The notes under the pieces: model-generated
What the model was told of the DNA's origin: nothing
The model's database searches: none
The model's input: only the letters and a program-made list of their open reading frames with translations
Shown here: one piece after another, positions 26,301-33,190 of the stretch
Layout of the letters: every line of letters starts with the position of its first letter
Numbering within the stretch: the first letter of the stretch is position 1
Source of the DNA: Opisthorchis felineus
Taxonomy: Eukaryota; Platyhelminthes; Trematoda; Opisthorchiida; Opisthorchiidae
NCBI GenBank assembly: GCA_004794785.1
Contig: SJOL01006483.1
Location: 733,428-797,427, forward strand
Direction: 5' to 3'
DNA length: 64,000 nucleotides
Made by a program: the position numbers and the translations under genes

Positions 26301-29300
26301 CCCAGTTTTGCAGCAGCACTTTACACTTTGCAGGTGTGAAGCGCATGCCAAACCGTAAAGGAGAATTATTTAGACTATTTAATATTGTCGGCATTACGAG
26401 GCGTTGGATCCCCGAAGAGCTACGTAGGCTACTACGTAGCTACTCGACATCAATGAGAGAACGCCCCGGGGGTATTTCGACCCCACAGGCAGTAGAGTTT
26501 TCCATAATAATATCAATGACGAAGTTGAAAAGGAGCGGTGGAAGAGGACAGCCCTGCCTGACACCACTTGATGTGGTGAGCTCAGGTGAGAGCTCCCCGT
26601 AGACCTTCACAAGTCCGCGGGAGTTGGCGTACAGTGCCTTAAAGATGGTCAAGAATTTACGGGAGATTCCTTTGCTCCACATGCATTGCGGTGGTACCTG
26701 ATGGTCCACAGATTCAAAGGTAGCTTTCAAGTCAAAGCAGACAACGATTGTTGGTCGCTGGAAGCAGTGTCGCTCTTCCAGAATCTGTCGGAGGTTGAAA
26801 ATTTGATCGATACATCCTCTTGCAGGACGGAACCCAAGATGGTTTTCACGGATCTGTCTCTTCCTGTGTTCAGTCAACCTCCGAAGGATAAGACCAGAGA
26901 GCACCTTCGTAGCACAGCTACCAGACTGATGCCACGGTGGTTTTCACACAGCGTCCGCGTACCCTTTTTGAAGATAGGAATAACTGCGGAGGACATGCCA
27001 CATTCTGCAGGCACTTTCTCTTAGTCCATATCGCATTGATTAATTTTGTCAGATGAGTCACTAGGGATCCTCCGCCTCCTTTGAAAAGGACTGGATACAG
27101 ACCGTCCGGTCCTGGTGCCCTCTCACTTTTAAGTGCGGATACTTCGTACTTTACTTTTTCTTCCGACGGGAGATTAAGTTTTACTTTCCATTCGCCCGTA
27201 TGCACTATCTCTAGAGGCTGTGTTGCAGGAGGCCAGCTAAACTGTTCTTCAAAGTGTTCGGCCTGTCTTTCCAGTCGACGTTTTTGCGACCGAATTAATG
27301 AGCCATCTTTCTCACTGTTTCACTGAATGCTGCTTTCCTAGGGTTGGCTGATCGCATCATTTGATATAGGGCACGGGTGTTTCTGGTAGCAAAAGCCTCC
27401 TCCATCTCCCGAGATTTCGATGTCCACCAAAGCTCTCGGTCGTTCCTTAGGCTTTACACTATCTAGCGTTTGAGGGATTTGCGTGCGCCGTCGTACTCGT
27501 TGCCTGCTGGTATGGATTTCCTGACATCAATCAGGACTAGCGATCTCGACGATATCCAGTGGCCATTTGATTATATCGGAGAAGGTGGACAGATAGCACA
27601 GAAAGCCGCAAGCATAGCTCCTTTCACGTCTTGCCATGCTTCATTCACGAGCTCGCTACCAGTACAATACCGGTTTACTGGATAGTTATCGAGCTAGCTT
27701 ATATCGATACTGTTGAGCTATGGTAGTTCTTCGAAGATGGTGGATCGGCATACTTCTTGCTGACTTGCGAGGGCCTGAATGGAAGCTAATTGTCAGGAGT
27801 GCACGCACCATGGCGTGATCTGAAGCAAGTCGTGTGCCCCAGAAGGAATGGCAGCCATGAATTGTAGCTCTCCACCAGTGGCTGATGGCTACGTGATACA
27901 ACTGGATCCACGGTTGATTTGCAACTGCTGGCCGCCAGATAACGCGATGCGAATGTCTATGCTGAAAGTTCGTACTGGTCATAAACAGCTGATGATCAGC
28001 ACACAACTGGAGTCACCCACCGTTATCTGTGCGGCGAGCATCAATTCCGAATCAACCGACCAGACGTGATTCCAAGGAGCTAAGACAACCGACTTGGGCA
28101 GTCATATCACCCGCGAGGATTATAATGTCAGTGCCTCTTGCTCGACGAATGCGCCCGGATAACTCCCGATAGAAAATATCCTTCTCAACGTCAGAGCTCC
28201 AGTCCGTTGGGGCATATGCCGACACTACAAACGGGCACCGTTTTTCATGTCAGGAGGCATTGAGCTTGGTCGAACTGGATGACTCGAAGGTGCAAAGACG
28301 ACTGTTCACTTGGATCCAATACAGCAAAGTGCGTTCAGCTCTGCGGCTGAGTGCAACTCCTACGCCATATACTCCACGAGTCATCGCTTCTGGATCATCG
28401 GACACACGGATGAATAAATTGAAACACCCGAGCTCCTCCTTGACGTTCTGAGATGCATAACCACGCTCGGGTCGTGTATGCGGGTTTTGGAGACACAGCA
28501 TACATCAATTCTAAGAGAGCATTGCCTGTTTGTCAATTTGACACACAGTGTGGACGTTAAAATCCCCTATGTGGAAAGGATATCGTAGATTTAGCAAGGT
28601 GTTATTTTGTTCACTGTTAACAGGCAGCGGGGTGTATAAAGCACATTGGTCATATAACTGATAATCAAACGACCCAGCAACCTTTGCTTGTGTGGCGGGA
28701 AGAGTTTTCTGAGGGACATGGGTGGATAAAGAACTGTGCGGCGAATGATACTTCCCGGTTGCACAGGCCAAGGAAGGGAGTTTGGTTGAGGTACCCCACC
28801 TTGAACCTTTGACTAAAGTCTAGCCAACAAGGCAGTGCGAGGATGTAGGGTTTTATTCGGGGACCCTGCCCCTAGCCTCTGACCAAAAAGTCTGACCCGC
28901 GAGACAGCGGGCAGTAGGACTTTCCTTTGGGGACATTGCCCGGAACCGATGACTCAATAGTCTGAACTGCTCGGCAGCAGAGGGTTAGCCTAACCCGAGG
29001 GTGCAGGGAGTAAGGCACTACTCCCGATACGGTTGCGCACAGCAGGTGCCTTTTCAGCAGCACCAGACTCTATGGTTTTAAAAATATTTCGACCGTATTA
29101 AATAATGCGCCGGCGGTCACGGTCAACCGTTGGGCGATCGGAATGTGCAGTTTTTAGGGCCGACCTTTTCTAACCCGTCCTTCCTCTGCTTCCATGATTA
29201 TGGGCATGCTGGTTGCCTGAGGGAAACAACTTACCATCTTCACATTCCTATCGTAGAGAACAGTACGACTTCACCCCCAGACCGCCTCGTAGCACGATTA

Positions 29301-32300
29301 CTCGTAGTACAAGATCTCGCTGCTCTTAGTTTGGCTGCACCCCTTTGGCCTTCCTGAAATGGTTGCACCTTGTGGAACGAAGTCCCAGCCAATGTAGCTC
29401 GCGAGATTATTGCAGCACTCAAGCCCGACCACTACGTCAATGTGGCGGCTTTAGGAAGGAACACCCAAGGAGAACATTCAACTAGTGCCCTGAACAGGAG
29501 GAGCAGGGTCTAAAACCCGATACCTGCCGTAAGTGTTGATCATTCGCACTGACCAACATTCAGCACTGCTCGAGTTTGCTGACTGTAAGAGACTTCAGTG
29601 ATTAGCTCTCCCCTGGCTTAAAACTCAGTAAATCTGGTAACCTACCCACTTGGCCTGAAGCTTTTGTGCCAGGCAGCAATAAATCCACCGACTGAATAAC
29701 GACTTCCTAAACGGCTCCAAGGTTTTTCCAAATGACTGGACTCGGACTGGTCCAAATGCTGCTACAATAAAATCCCGCTGATGAAATACTTATCATATTC
29801 ACAATCAAACGCCTTTTCATCGAATGGGATTTTGAAAGCGAGATCTCATTACATATTACAACAACCCCACTACGAAAACCTAAGGAATAAAATTACGAAA
29901 ATAAGGACAAATCTGCCGGTGTGGAGGAAAACCTATCACTACTGTAATGAAACCTACTATGGTAGGCATTACTTCGCTGGAGCTAGCAGGGAATGTCGAA
30001 GTCATACTGGTTAATGTGCATGGATATTCCGAAGATCCTGCATCTCTGACTGACGCCGAAGACGTGGATGAGATACAGACAGGAGATCTGGGATGGGTTG
30101 TAGTGGTTATAACAAGAGGGGATTGAACCGAGGTGGGTGAAGGAAGCGCCGGAATTTGAGATGAAGTGTGTGTCTGCAAAACATAAAACAGTGGGCGTAA
30201 AAATGAAGCTCTTACAAGAAGTAAAAAACGTTCTGTGTTCGGAAATTTTACTCCCTTCCGTTTGCGTAGTCCAAAAGCTGATCCCACTTAACATCCAATT
30301 CATGAGCATTTACGGACGACTGCAAATCCAAATAAAGGCGGCAAAATCAGACATGAGGGGTGGTCAGTTCTCGAAAGCTGCCACTTTGCTTCTTAGCCTG
30401 ATCACACTGTGCGTTGCGTTCGCACAGACCTAATATAAAGCCTACTCATTAACATATCGGGAAAGTTTCTTCGGAGAATTACACGAACGCGAAGGGTTAG
30501 ATTGCTCCTCACAACAACTCATGTAGTGTAGGCGATGGGTGGCATATCTTACCGATTAGTAGTATAACAAATGTACTACCGCATTCCTTTATTCTGCAGT
30601 GGCAGAGGAGAGTCCTGATAATTTTAGGTAGAGTTTTTGCTATCCGCGGTACCGATATCAAGATAACTTCGCACAATGGTAATCCCACCCCGAGTCTACA
30701 GGATTTTTGCAATTAGTCTGCAGACAAAGTGGTCCAGTTCCAAAACCGATTGAATATCACGACCGCACCAGAAGCTTTATCAGCCATTTATTCATTTTTA
30801 TGGCACACAACATTAGCTTTCCTTCACCTAAAACATCTTAGAACGACTCCACTCAAGACTCTTCTGATGACGATTAATGTAGAAATCTGTTAGTTGTAGC
30901 AAGATTACCGTTGCATAGCTCGTGGAACCTAAGACCTTCCAGAGTCCACACGAGATTGAAAGACAAATCAACCAAACGGGAAATTGTCAAAACGTAACAA
31001 CAGAGCGCACTCACCTCAACATCGGCGGTCAAAAAGTGTCTGCATTGGGGTGATCCACATCTGCTTGGTGACTGTGATGGACTAGTTTGGCAAGCAGTAT
31101 CGCGAAAGACCTTTTCAACATGCGCCGGAGTAGTAGGTTCCAGTTCTTGAAACGGGCACTTATAATCAGTATCACCTGGAGCCCGGTCAAATATTGCATC
31201 ACTCGGATCTTCTGCTTGCCAGTAGGTGGACGAGATGGAGCAAGACAAGCGAGGAGTTAGGAAAGAGATCCAATTTTGGTTTGTTGTATTGTGTGACCTC
31301 GGTGAACTAAATGCCCTGAAACTTTCGGGGTGCAGACGTAGTGTCTCACCACATGCACTGCAGTGTACATGTGTATGATCAACATTGTCACGGAAGCTTA
31401 GGCCGTCGCCAGCAAAAGGTAGCTCATGATCGTCAAAGTTCCTTAATGAAGGGGATTTAGTTGTGTGGGTTTTCGTCACCGACTCTGAGCGACTGGGGAC
31501 TTTACTGGGTCCCGCACGCTCTACTGGAACAACAGGTACAGTGCGGAGTGGCAGGGATGCACGAGATCGTTTTGCCGAAAACATCCTACGGAGAGGAATC
31601 AAGAATCTGCATGGCTTGATTTTCTCTGTTACGGAAGAAGTCAATGATTTTGACAGATAGGACGTACCTGAATTAGAATTTATCTTTGTAAGCTTTCGTT
31701 TATGATGATGAGAAATAGATTTGCGCACAGGTGTGCAGTCCTCAACCCGATTAGGTCTAGTATATTCCGGGAGCGACACGCTTTGGAAACGGGAAAATTC
31801 GTTTGGCTGAAGAGATTCACGGGATTTCGAGCGAGACAGGGTACCCAACAAGGATGTATACTGTGTCAACTCTTGGCTGAGATGCAACTGTTCACTCGGA
31901 AGATGGCTTGGCGAGACTGAAGATCTCTTTTTCGTCTCAGTTTAGGACTTACCTGAGTTGCCGGATTCAACTTCATAAGCGGTCAGAATAGCTTCACATG
32001 CACTGGCAATACGGTCCACTTTTCCAGAGACCTTAAGGGAGCTAAAAACGAGATATAAGCGTGCAGACTGGAAAAAATACCGGCGGGTGAATTCCCGATT
32101 ACAGAGAGGGCAATTGGCCTGCCGCTTGCGCCCAATGTGCTCCTGAATGCAGAATGCGCAGAATAAGTGGGCACAGGCGGTGATAAGTGGATTTCTGAAA
32201 TTGTCCAAACTGTTTAAAAACCGGATGAGTTGACCCACCAAACGACATACCATATAGGGCACACCAAAAAACGCTTAATTACACCAAGACAGAATTCGAT

Positions 32301-32318
32301 ATCTGAAGGTCGGACCAT
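5158..32318 (-). CDS. brca1: BRCA1 orthologue (RING - linker - coiled coil - tandem BRCT), whole gene span
   Basis: BRCA1 is a nuclear E3 ubiquitin ligase that pairs with BARD1 through its RING region and acts in homologous recombination and DNA-damage signalling; its BRCT pair reads phosphoserine peptides. Here I see, in order, an N-terminal C3HC4 RING (Cys20 to Cys59), the flanking helix expected for BARD1 pairing, a long Ser-rich linker with basic clusters, a coiled coil, and two BRCT repeats ending in TGA. The second and later RING exons, the linker and the BRCT exons join with compatible phases. RTLKYF, TTHVIMK and [11 protein letters not shown] match human BRCT blocks closely. No ankyrin repeats are present, which argues against BARD1. 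Recovered exons encode roughly 975 residues, against 1863 in human; linker exons may be missing between 19.9 and 30.0 kb. Start chosen as the ATG 19 codons before the first RING cysteine. Confidence 0.93.
6681..7032 (-). CDS. brca1: BRCA1 inter-BRCT linker and first half of BRCT2
   Basis: Acceptor CTACGTTTTAG (phase 0), donor CAGG|GTGTGT (phase 1), 352 bp. It begins [20 protein letters not shown], equivalent to the human HDFEVRGDVV linker, then [20 protein letters not shown] as the first BRCT2 strand and helix. Four human exons are fused into this one. The linker contains a C-x2-C pair absent from human. The donor is a weaker GTGTGT, but it is the one that restores the frame with the last exon. 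Confidence 0.88.
7258..7376 (-). CDS. brca1: BRCA1 BRCT1 exon (RTLKYF ... W ... W)
   Basis: Acceptor TTTATTACAG, donor GAG|GTATGT; 119 bp. It encodes [20 protein letters not shown] and then [19 protein letters not shown]. The residues matching human Arg1699, Thr1700, Lys1702, Phe1704, Trp1712 and Trp1718 are all present; Lys1702 is one of the phosphate-contacting residues. Its length equals the sum of human exons covering the same segment (78 + 41 bp), as if one human intron were absent here. Ends phase 0, matching the human junction after the Glu of LNE. Confidence 0.94.
8591..8687 (-). CDS. brca1: BRCA1 BRCT1 exon (TTHVIMK)
   Basis: A 97-bp exon, with acceptor TTACATTCTAG (phase 0) and donor GCAG|GTGAGG (phase 1). 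It encodes [19 protein letters not shown] and then [13 protein letters not shown]. Human BRCT1 has MLVYKFARKHH...TTHVVMKTD here, in an 88-bp exon with the same phases. It is too short to appear as a notable open frame and was found by looking for the Thr-His-Val signature between the neighbouring exons. Confidence 0.92.
9968..10960 (-). mobile_element. RTE-like LINE relic (inside BRCA1 intron)
   Basis: Read on the minus strand with frameshifts, this shows [20 protein letters not shown] (about 10.9 kb), a block typical of the region between endonuclease and reverse transcriptase in RTE-type LINEs, and further on [19 protein letters not shown] (about 10.05 kb), resembling RT motif A (usually DF.KAFDTVNREAL). 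Many stops and shifts make it a dead fragment. Family assignment is from remembered motif patterns. Confidence 0.6.
11916..12140 (+). repeat. dispersed repeat C, copy 1 (partial)
   Basis: Shares ordered blocks (GTGGCGGTTTGTG, CTCATACCA.GTTG, GGCGACTTGTTCC) with copies at 35689-35967 and 63707-64000 in the same orientation. It has no coding capacity I can recognise. Borders are approximate. Confidence 0.5.
13093..13300 (+). mobile_element. possible LINE reverse-transcriptase fragment
   Basis: A short plus-strand segment reads [18 protein letters not shown], like RT motif A of LINEs (DLKAAFDSVD). Only this motif and a few flanking residues fit, so this is weak. Confidence 0.3.
13391..14924 (-). 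mobile_element. Penelope-like retroelement relic (RT with connector to GIY-YIG)
   Basis: On the minus strand, from 14.92 kb downward: an N-terminal block ending [39 protein letters not shown] (PLE consensus ..KADKG..VVM..DY), [20 protein letters not shown] (consensus LYGLPKIHKP..PLRPI), [42 protein letters not shown] (MGSP..ANI.MEHFE) and VDDTPVGI near 13.93 kb (YVDDTF). At 13.4-13.6 kb [16 protein letters not shown] followed by a Cys suggests the start of the GIY-YIG connector. Interrupted by several stops and frameshifts. It sits in a BRCA1 intron in the gene's own orientation. Confidence 0.7.
15997..16437 (-). CDS. brca1: BRCA1 exon leading into BRCT1
   Basis: Acceptor TTTTTTGCTCCCAG at 16438, phase 0; donor ATG|GTAGGT, phase 0; 147 codons. 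Mostly disordered acidic/Ser/Gln-rich sequence, ending in [14 protein letters not shown], which corresponds to the first BRCT1 strand (human MVVSGLTPEEF). The Gly of the phosphate-binding Ser-Gly pair is kept, while the Ser is Thr. The exon break falls at the same place as the human phase-0 intron after Phe1662, allowing a two-residue insertion. Confidence 0.85.
16545..16697 (+). repeat. SINE-like repeat, related tail to SINE B (tentative)
   Basis: Its 3' half (CCAATGATTCCGAACAAGAATGAGACA...TTTCCAACATAGATTGGCCTT) resembles the tails of the SINE B copies at 19.2 and 22.1 kb. The head contains GGTTGCAGGTTTGAATCTCC, a plausible box B. It lies just upstream (on the minus strand) of the BRCA1 exon at 15997-16437. 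Confidence 0.4.
17880..18110 (+). repeat. dispersed repeat F, copy 1
   Basis: Blocks such as AGAAGAATACAAG.GGATG, CTAGTCTG, and ACAACAAGAACGCCATCGA recur in the same order at 20090-20320. It lies next to a CATCATCAC-type microsatellite (17821-17842). Function unknown. Confidence 0.55.
19165..19325 (+). mobile_element. SINE B, copy 1 (class II tRNA-derived)
   Basis: The head CTCGTAACCGAACGGTTTGG resembles box A of a Ser/Leu-type tRNA, and AGGTTCGAAACTC is a good box B. The 3' body (GCTGATGATCCCCAATAAAGA ... CTCGGCTTTTCAGAATAGAT) repeats nearly identically in the copy at 22001-22165. No intact tRNA fold is evident. Confidence 0.6.
19562..19932 (-). CDS. brca1: BRCA1 coiled-coil exon
   Basis: The exon carries [18 protein letters not shown] followed by LQQQLEAQ, a heptad pattern that lines up with the human BRCA1 coiled coil (LIKLQQEMAELEAVLEQ region), the segment that binds PALB2. 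An acidic, Ser-rich tail follows. The donor ATG|GTATGT at 19561 leaves phase 0. The 5' edge is uncertain: acceptors at about 19932 (CGAAAG, requires phase 1 upstream), at the CAG near 19993, or phase-0 AGs inside the listed exon are all possible. The phase-1 choice would require another exon upstream of it. Confidence 0.75.
20090..20320 (+). repeat. dispersed repeat F, copy 2
   Basis: Same ordered blocks and orientation as the copy at 17880-18110. The two copies flank the coiled-coil exon of BRCA1, so an exchange between them would remove it. Confidence 0.55.
20430..21210 (-). mobile_element. LINE reverse-transcriptase relic
   Basis: Minus-strand reading, with frameshifts, gives [20 protein letters not shown] then RVYG (consensus ..LY..T.GRVR.YG), QFVGVNET (FVIDE region), [20 protein letters not shown] and GMRLAPKKC, then [14 protein letters not shown], the usual order of the second half of a fluke RTE/CR1-type RT. 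Here the YADD box is kept, but the frame is broken in several places. Confidence 0.6.
22001..22165 (+). mobile_element. SINE B, copy 2
   Basis: Starts CAGCTCCTCGTGACCGAACGG, with a long-variable-arm tRNA-like head and GTGGGTCCGAGTATC as box B; the tail ends TCAGAATAGATTGGTTT. It lies about 50 bp before a SINE A copy in the opposite orientation. Confidence 0.6.
22213..22394 (-). mobile_element. SINE A, copy 1 (tRNA-derived)
   Basis: On the minus strand: box A-like ACTCAGTGGTTAGAGCG, box B-like GTGGTTCGAAGCC, then a body (CTTGGGCAACCTGGCAGTAT ... GGTGGCATGGCAGCTAGGC) shared with the other copies. The 3' end is AGCTGAACGATT followed by a short T-run. Transcription would be by RNA polymerase III if it were active. 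Confidence 0.7.
22395..25950. other. BRCA1 intron sequence without recognised features
   Basis: No domain-bearing reading frame on the minus strand fits a missing BRCA1 exon with confidence. The longest frame is on the plus strand (23245-23691, 148 codons) and is unassigned. A small hairpin (ATCTAATGGT ... ACCATTAGAT) occurs near 25449-25497. Confidence 0.4.
26060..29430 (-). mobile_element. near full-length dead LINE (endonuclease + RT) in the BRCA1 intron
   Basis: Minus-strand order: leader at 28.8-29.4 kb; endonuclease blocks at 28.25-28.5 kb ([20 protein letters not shown]) and 27.69-28.0 kb ([16 protein letters not shown], ending in SDHAMV, the catalytic SDH block); RT at 26.44-27.2 kb with [48 protein letters not shown] and [10 protein letters not shown], then FVIDIIMEN. 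The YADD box that should follow is missing: the frame runs into a stop within a short TACGTAG-rich duplication near 26.43-26.45 kb. The tail ([17 protein letters not shown] ... [15 protein letters not shown]) follows at 26.07-26.39 kb. Architecture fits the RTE/CR1-like LINEs common in flukes. Confidence 0.8.
29600..29720 (+). repeat. fragment of the PLE-associated inverted-repeat family
   Basis: GGTAACCTACCCACTTGGCCTG, AGCTTTTGTGCCAGGCAGCAATAAATCCACCGA matches the right arm of the inverted repeat at 56.3 kb, with an internal deletion that removes the hammerhead-like GAAAC strand. Confidence 0.55.
29973..30173 (-). CDS. brca1: BRCA1 exon 5 (probable): Ser/Thr-rich linker
   Basis: A good acceptor (TTTTATGTTTTGCAG) at 30174 opens a phase-0 frame that continues from exon 4, encoding a Ser/Thr/Pro-rich segment (for example [19 protein letters not shown]). 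The donor is uncertain: GTAATG after codon 67 gives the end listed, and GTAGGT twelve bases further on would also keep phase 0. There is no domain here. Assignment rests on splice signals, phase and composition. Confidence 0.6.
31015..31916 (-). CDS. brca1: BRCA1 exon 4: long serine-rich linker
   Basis: Starts after a 36-bp intron (GTAAGT...TTCAG, 31917-31952), in phase 1, and runs open for 300 codons to the donor GAG|GTGAGT at 31014, leaving phase 0. It is disordered, rich in Ser, Pro and Arg, with basic clusters that could serve as nuclear localisation signals ([16 protein letters not shown]) and several Cys pairs (HCSACGE, RCGSPQC). It takes the place of the giant central exon of vertebrate BRCA1 but is far shorter. 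No known subdomain is recognised. The frame and both junction phases fit their neighbours. Confidence 0.85.
31953..32041 (-). CDS. brca1: BRCA1 exon 3: helix after the RING (BARD1 interface)
   Basis: The exon encodes [19 protein letters not shown] and the following residues up to ESGNSG. With the 39-bp intron removed, this is the same length as human residues 72-98 (27 residues from SL to the Gly). In human this forms the second helix of the four-helix bundle with BARD1. The donor CAG|GTAAGT leaves phase 1, and the human intron in codon 101 is also phase 1 at the equivalent residue. Confidence 0.9.
32081..32209 (-). CDS. brca1: BRCA1 exon 2: RING finger body
   Basis: The exon encodes the remainder of the C3HC4 RING: Cys35, His37, Cys40, Cys43, Cys56 and Cys59. 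The spacing C-x11-C-x-H-x2-C-x2-C matches human exactly, and the last interval is one residue shorter (13 versus 14). The acceptor TTTTTAAACAG begins phase 2; the donor CG|GTATTT ends phase 2 inside the second Arg of TRR, equivalent to human Arg71, again the position of a human intron. Translating through the next 39 bp as coding would insert 13 extra residues in a helix that otherwise aligns without gaps, so the intron is strongly supported. Confidence 0.92.
32251..32318 (-). CDS. brca1: BRCA1 exon 1: start codon and first RING cysteines
   Basis: The exon encodes residues 1-22 plus two bases of Cys23 and ends in the CPIC knuckle (first zinc pair). The donor is G|GTATGT, leaving phase 2, so the intron splits the second Cys codon as TG|T. 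Human BRCA1 has an intron in the same Cys27 codon, also in phase 2. The helical stretch before the knuckle ([14 protein letters not shown]) corresponds to the human N-terminal helix. The following intron is 41 bp (32210-32250). Confidence 0.92.
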
Positions 32319-32344
32319 GTGGGCGGATCGTTCTAACAGCAGAG

Positions 32345-32360
32345 CTGAAACGGCCAACAG
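32345..32360 (-). promoter_or_regulatory. candidate 3' splice site in the BRCA1 5' UTR
   Basis: On the minus strand a pyrimidine-leaning tract ending TTTCAG sits 26 nt upstream of the start codon. It could be the acceptor of a 5' UTR intron or of spliced-leader trans-splicing, which is known in trematodes. Only the local consensus is seen; which use, if any, is inference. Confidence 0.35.
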
Positions 32361-32639
32361 AAAAACGCACATTACCTGTGGTGAACAGAAGAGGAAACAA
32401 ACTCAACACGAAATAAGTATTTGCCTCCGAGAAACTCGTTACGCTAGCAACATAAACAATCTGTCGAGCCAAACGGACATCAATCTATGCAAGTTACGCA
32501 GCGAAATGGGAGTACAGTGAAACAATGCAATGAAGTTCGCCAACAGGACGAAATTTCGATGCCGAATACAATGAGCTAAGCCCTCCGCAGCAAAGCCATA
32601 AAAGGGCGCAAGCTGCCTAGTACTGCAAGACACAATGTG

Positions 32640-33190
32640 GATGGATAACTTCCACGCAAGTGCTGATGATTCTTTCAGTTTGCTAACTAGGCTTCAGCCT
32701 AGGACGTTTCTTTCTTCCACCTACAGAAATCTGCGTGGAGCTTCCTCACTTACGAGATCAGTGTCATGGTGATTTCACTGCGCATTCACTACACCTGGTT
32801 TGTTAATACACCATAACACGGTGGTCCTAAGACAGTATCTCGACAAACAAGCACTACATATCGGTGCTCAGGAGTTAAGGGCCTGACATGTTGCACGGCA
32901 TACGGTCGACGTTGCTTCGATCACAGCAACCTGTGCATGTGCACACTAGCTCCACTCACCACATCGCTAATTAAATCCTGCCTACCGAATGACCCATAGC
33001 ACAAGAGCCTACTAATTATGGAGATACTGATATTTTCGGTAGCTTGTTTTTCCAACTTCTCATCTTCCAAGCACTAACCCGTATCAAGTACATGTGTCAA
33101 CCATAGAAGCAAAGAGGGATAAGAATAATCTACAAAGCGGTTCTGCTTCTTACTTGCTACCTAATAAGTACCCTAATGCCCTAGCATTCG
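32640..33190. other. upstream flank of BRCA1, nothing recognised
   Basis: Between the BRCA1 start region and the next LINE relic I see no coding frame, no clear TATA or CpG feature and no repeat shared with elsewhere in the window. The promoter presumably lies within 32.35-33.2 kb but cannot be pinpointed. Confidence 0.4.

Noticed and set aside
31953..32209. Single continuous RING exon of 257 bp
   Set aside because: Reading through 32042-32080 inserts 13 residues; removing a GT...AG 39-bp intron restores exact length and phase agreement with human BRCA1.
5158..32318. BARD1 instead of BRCA1
   Set aside because: No ankyrin repeats, and the RTLKYF block, intron positions and coiled coil match BRCA1.
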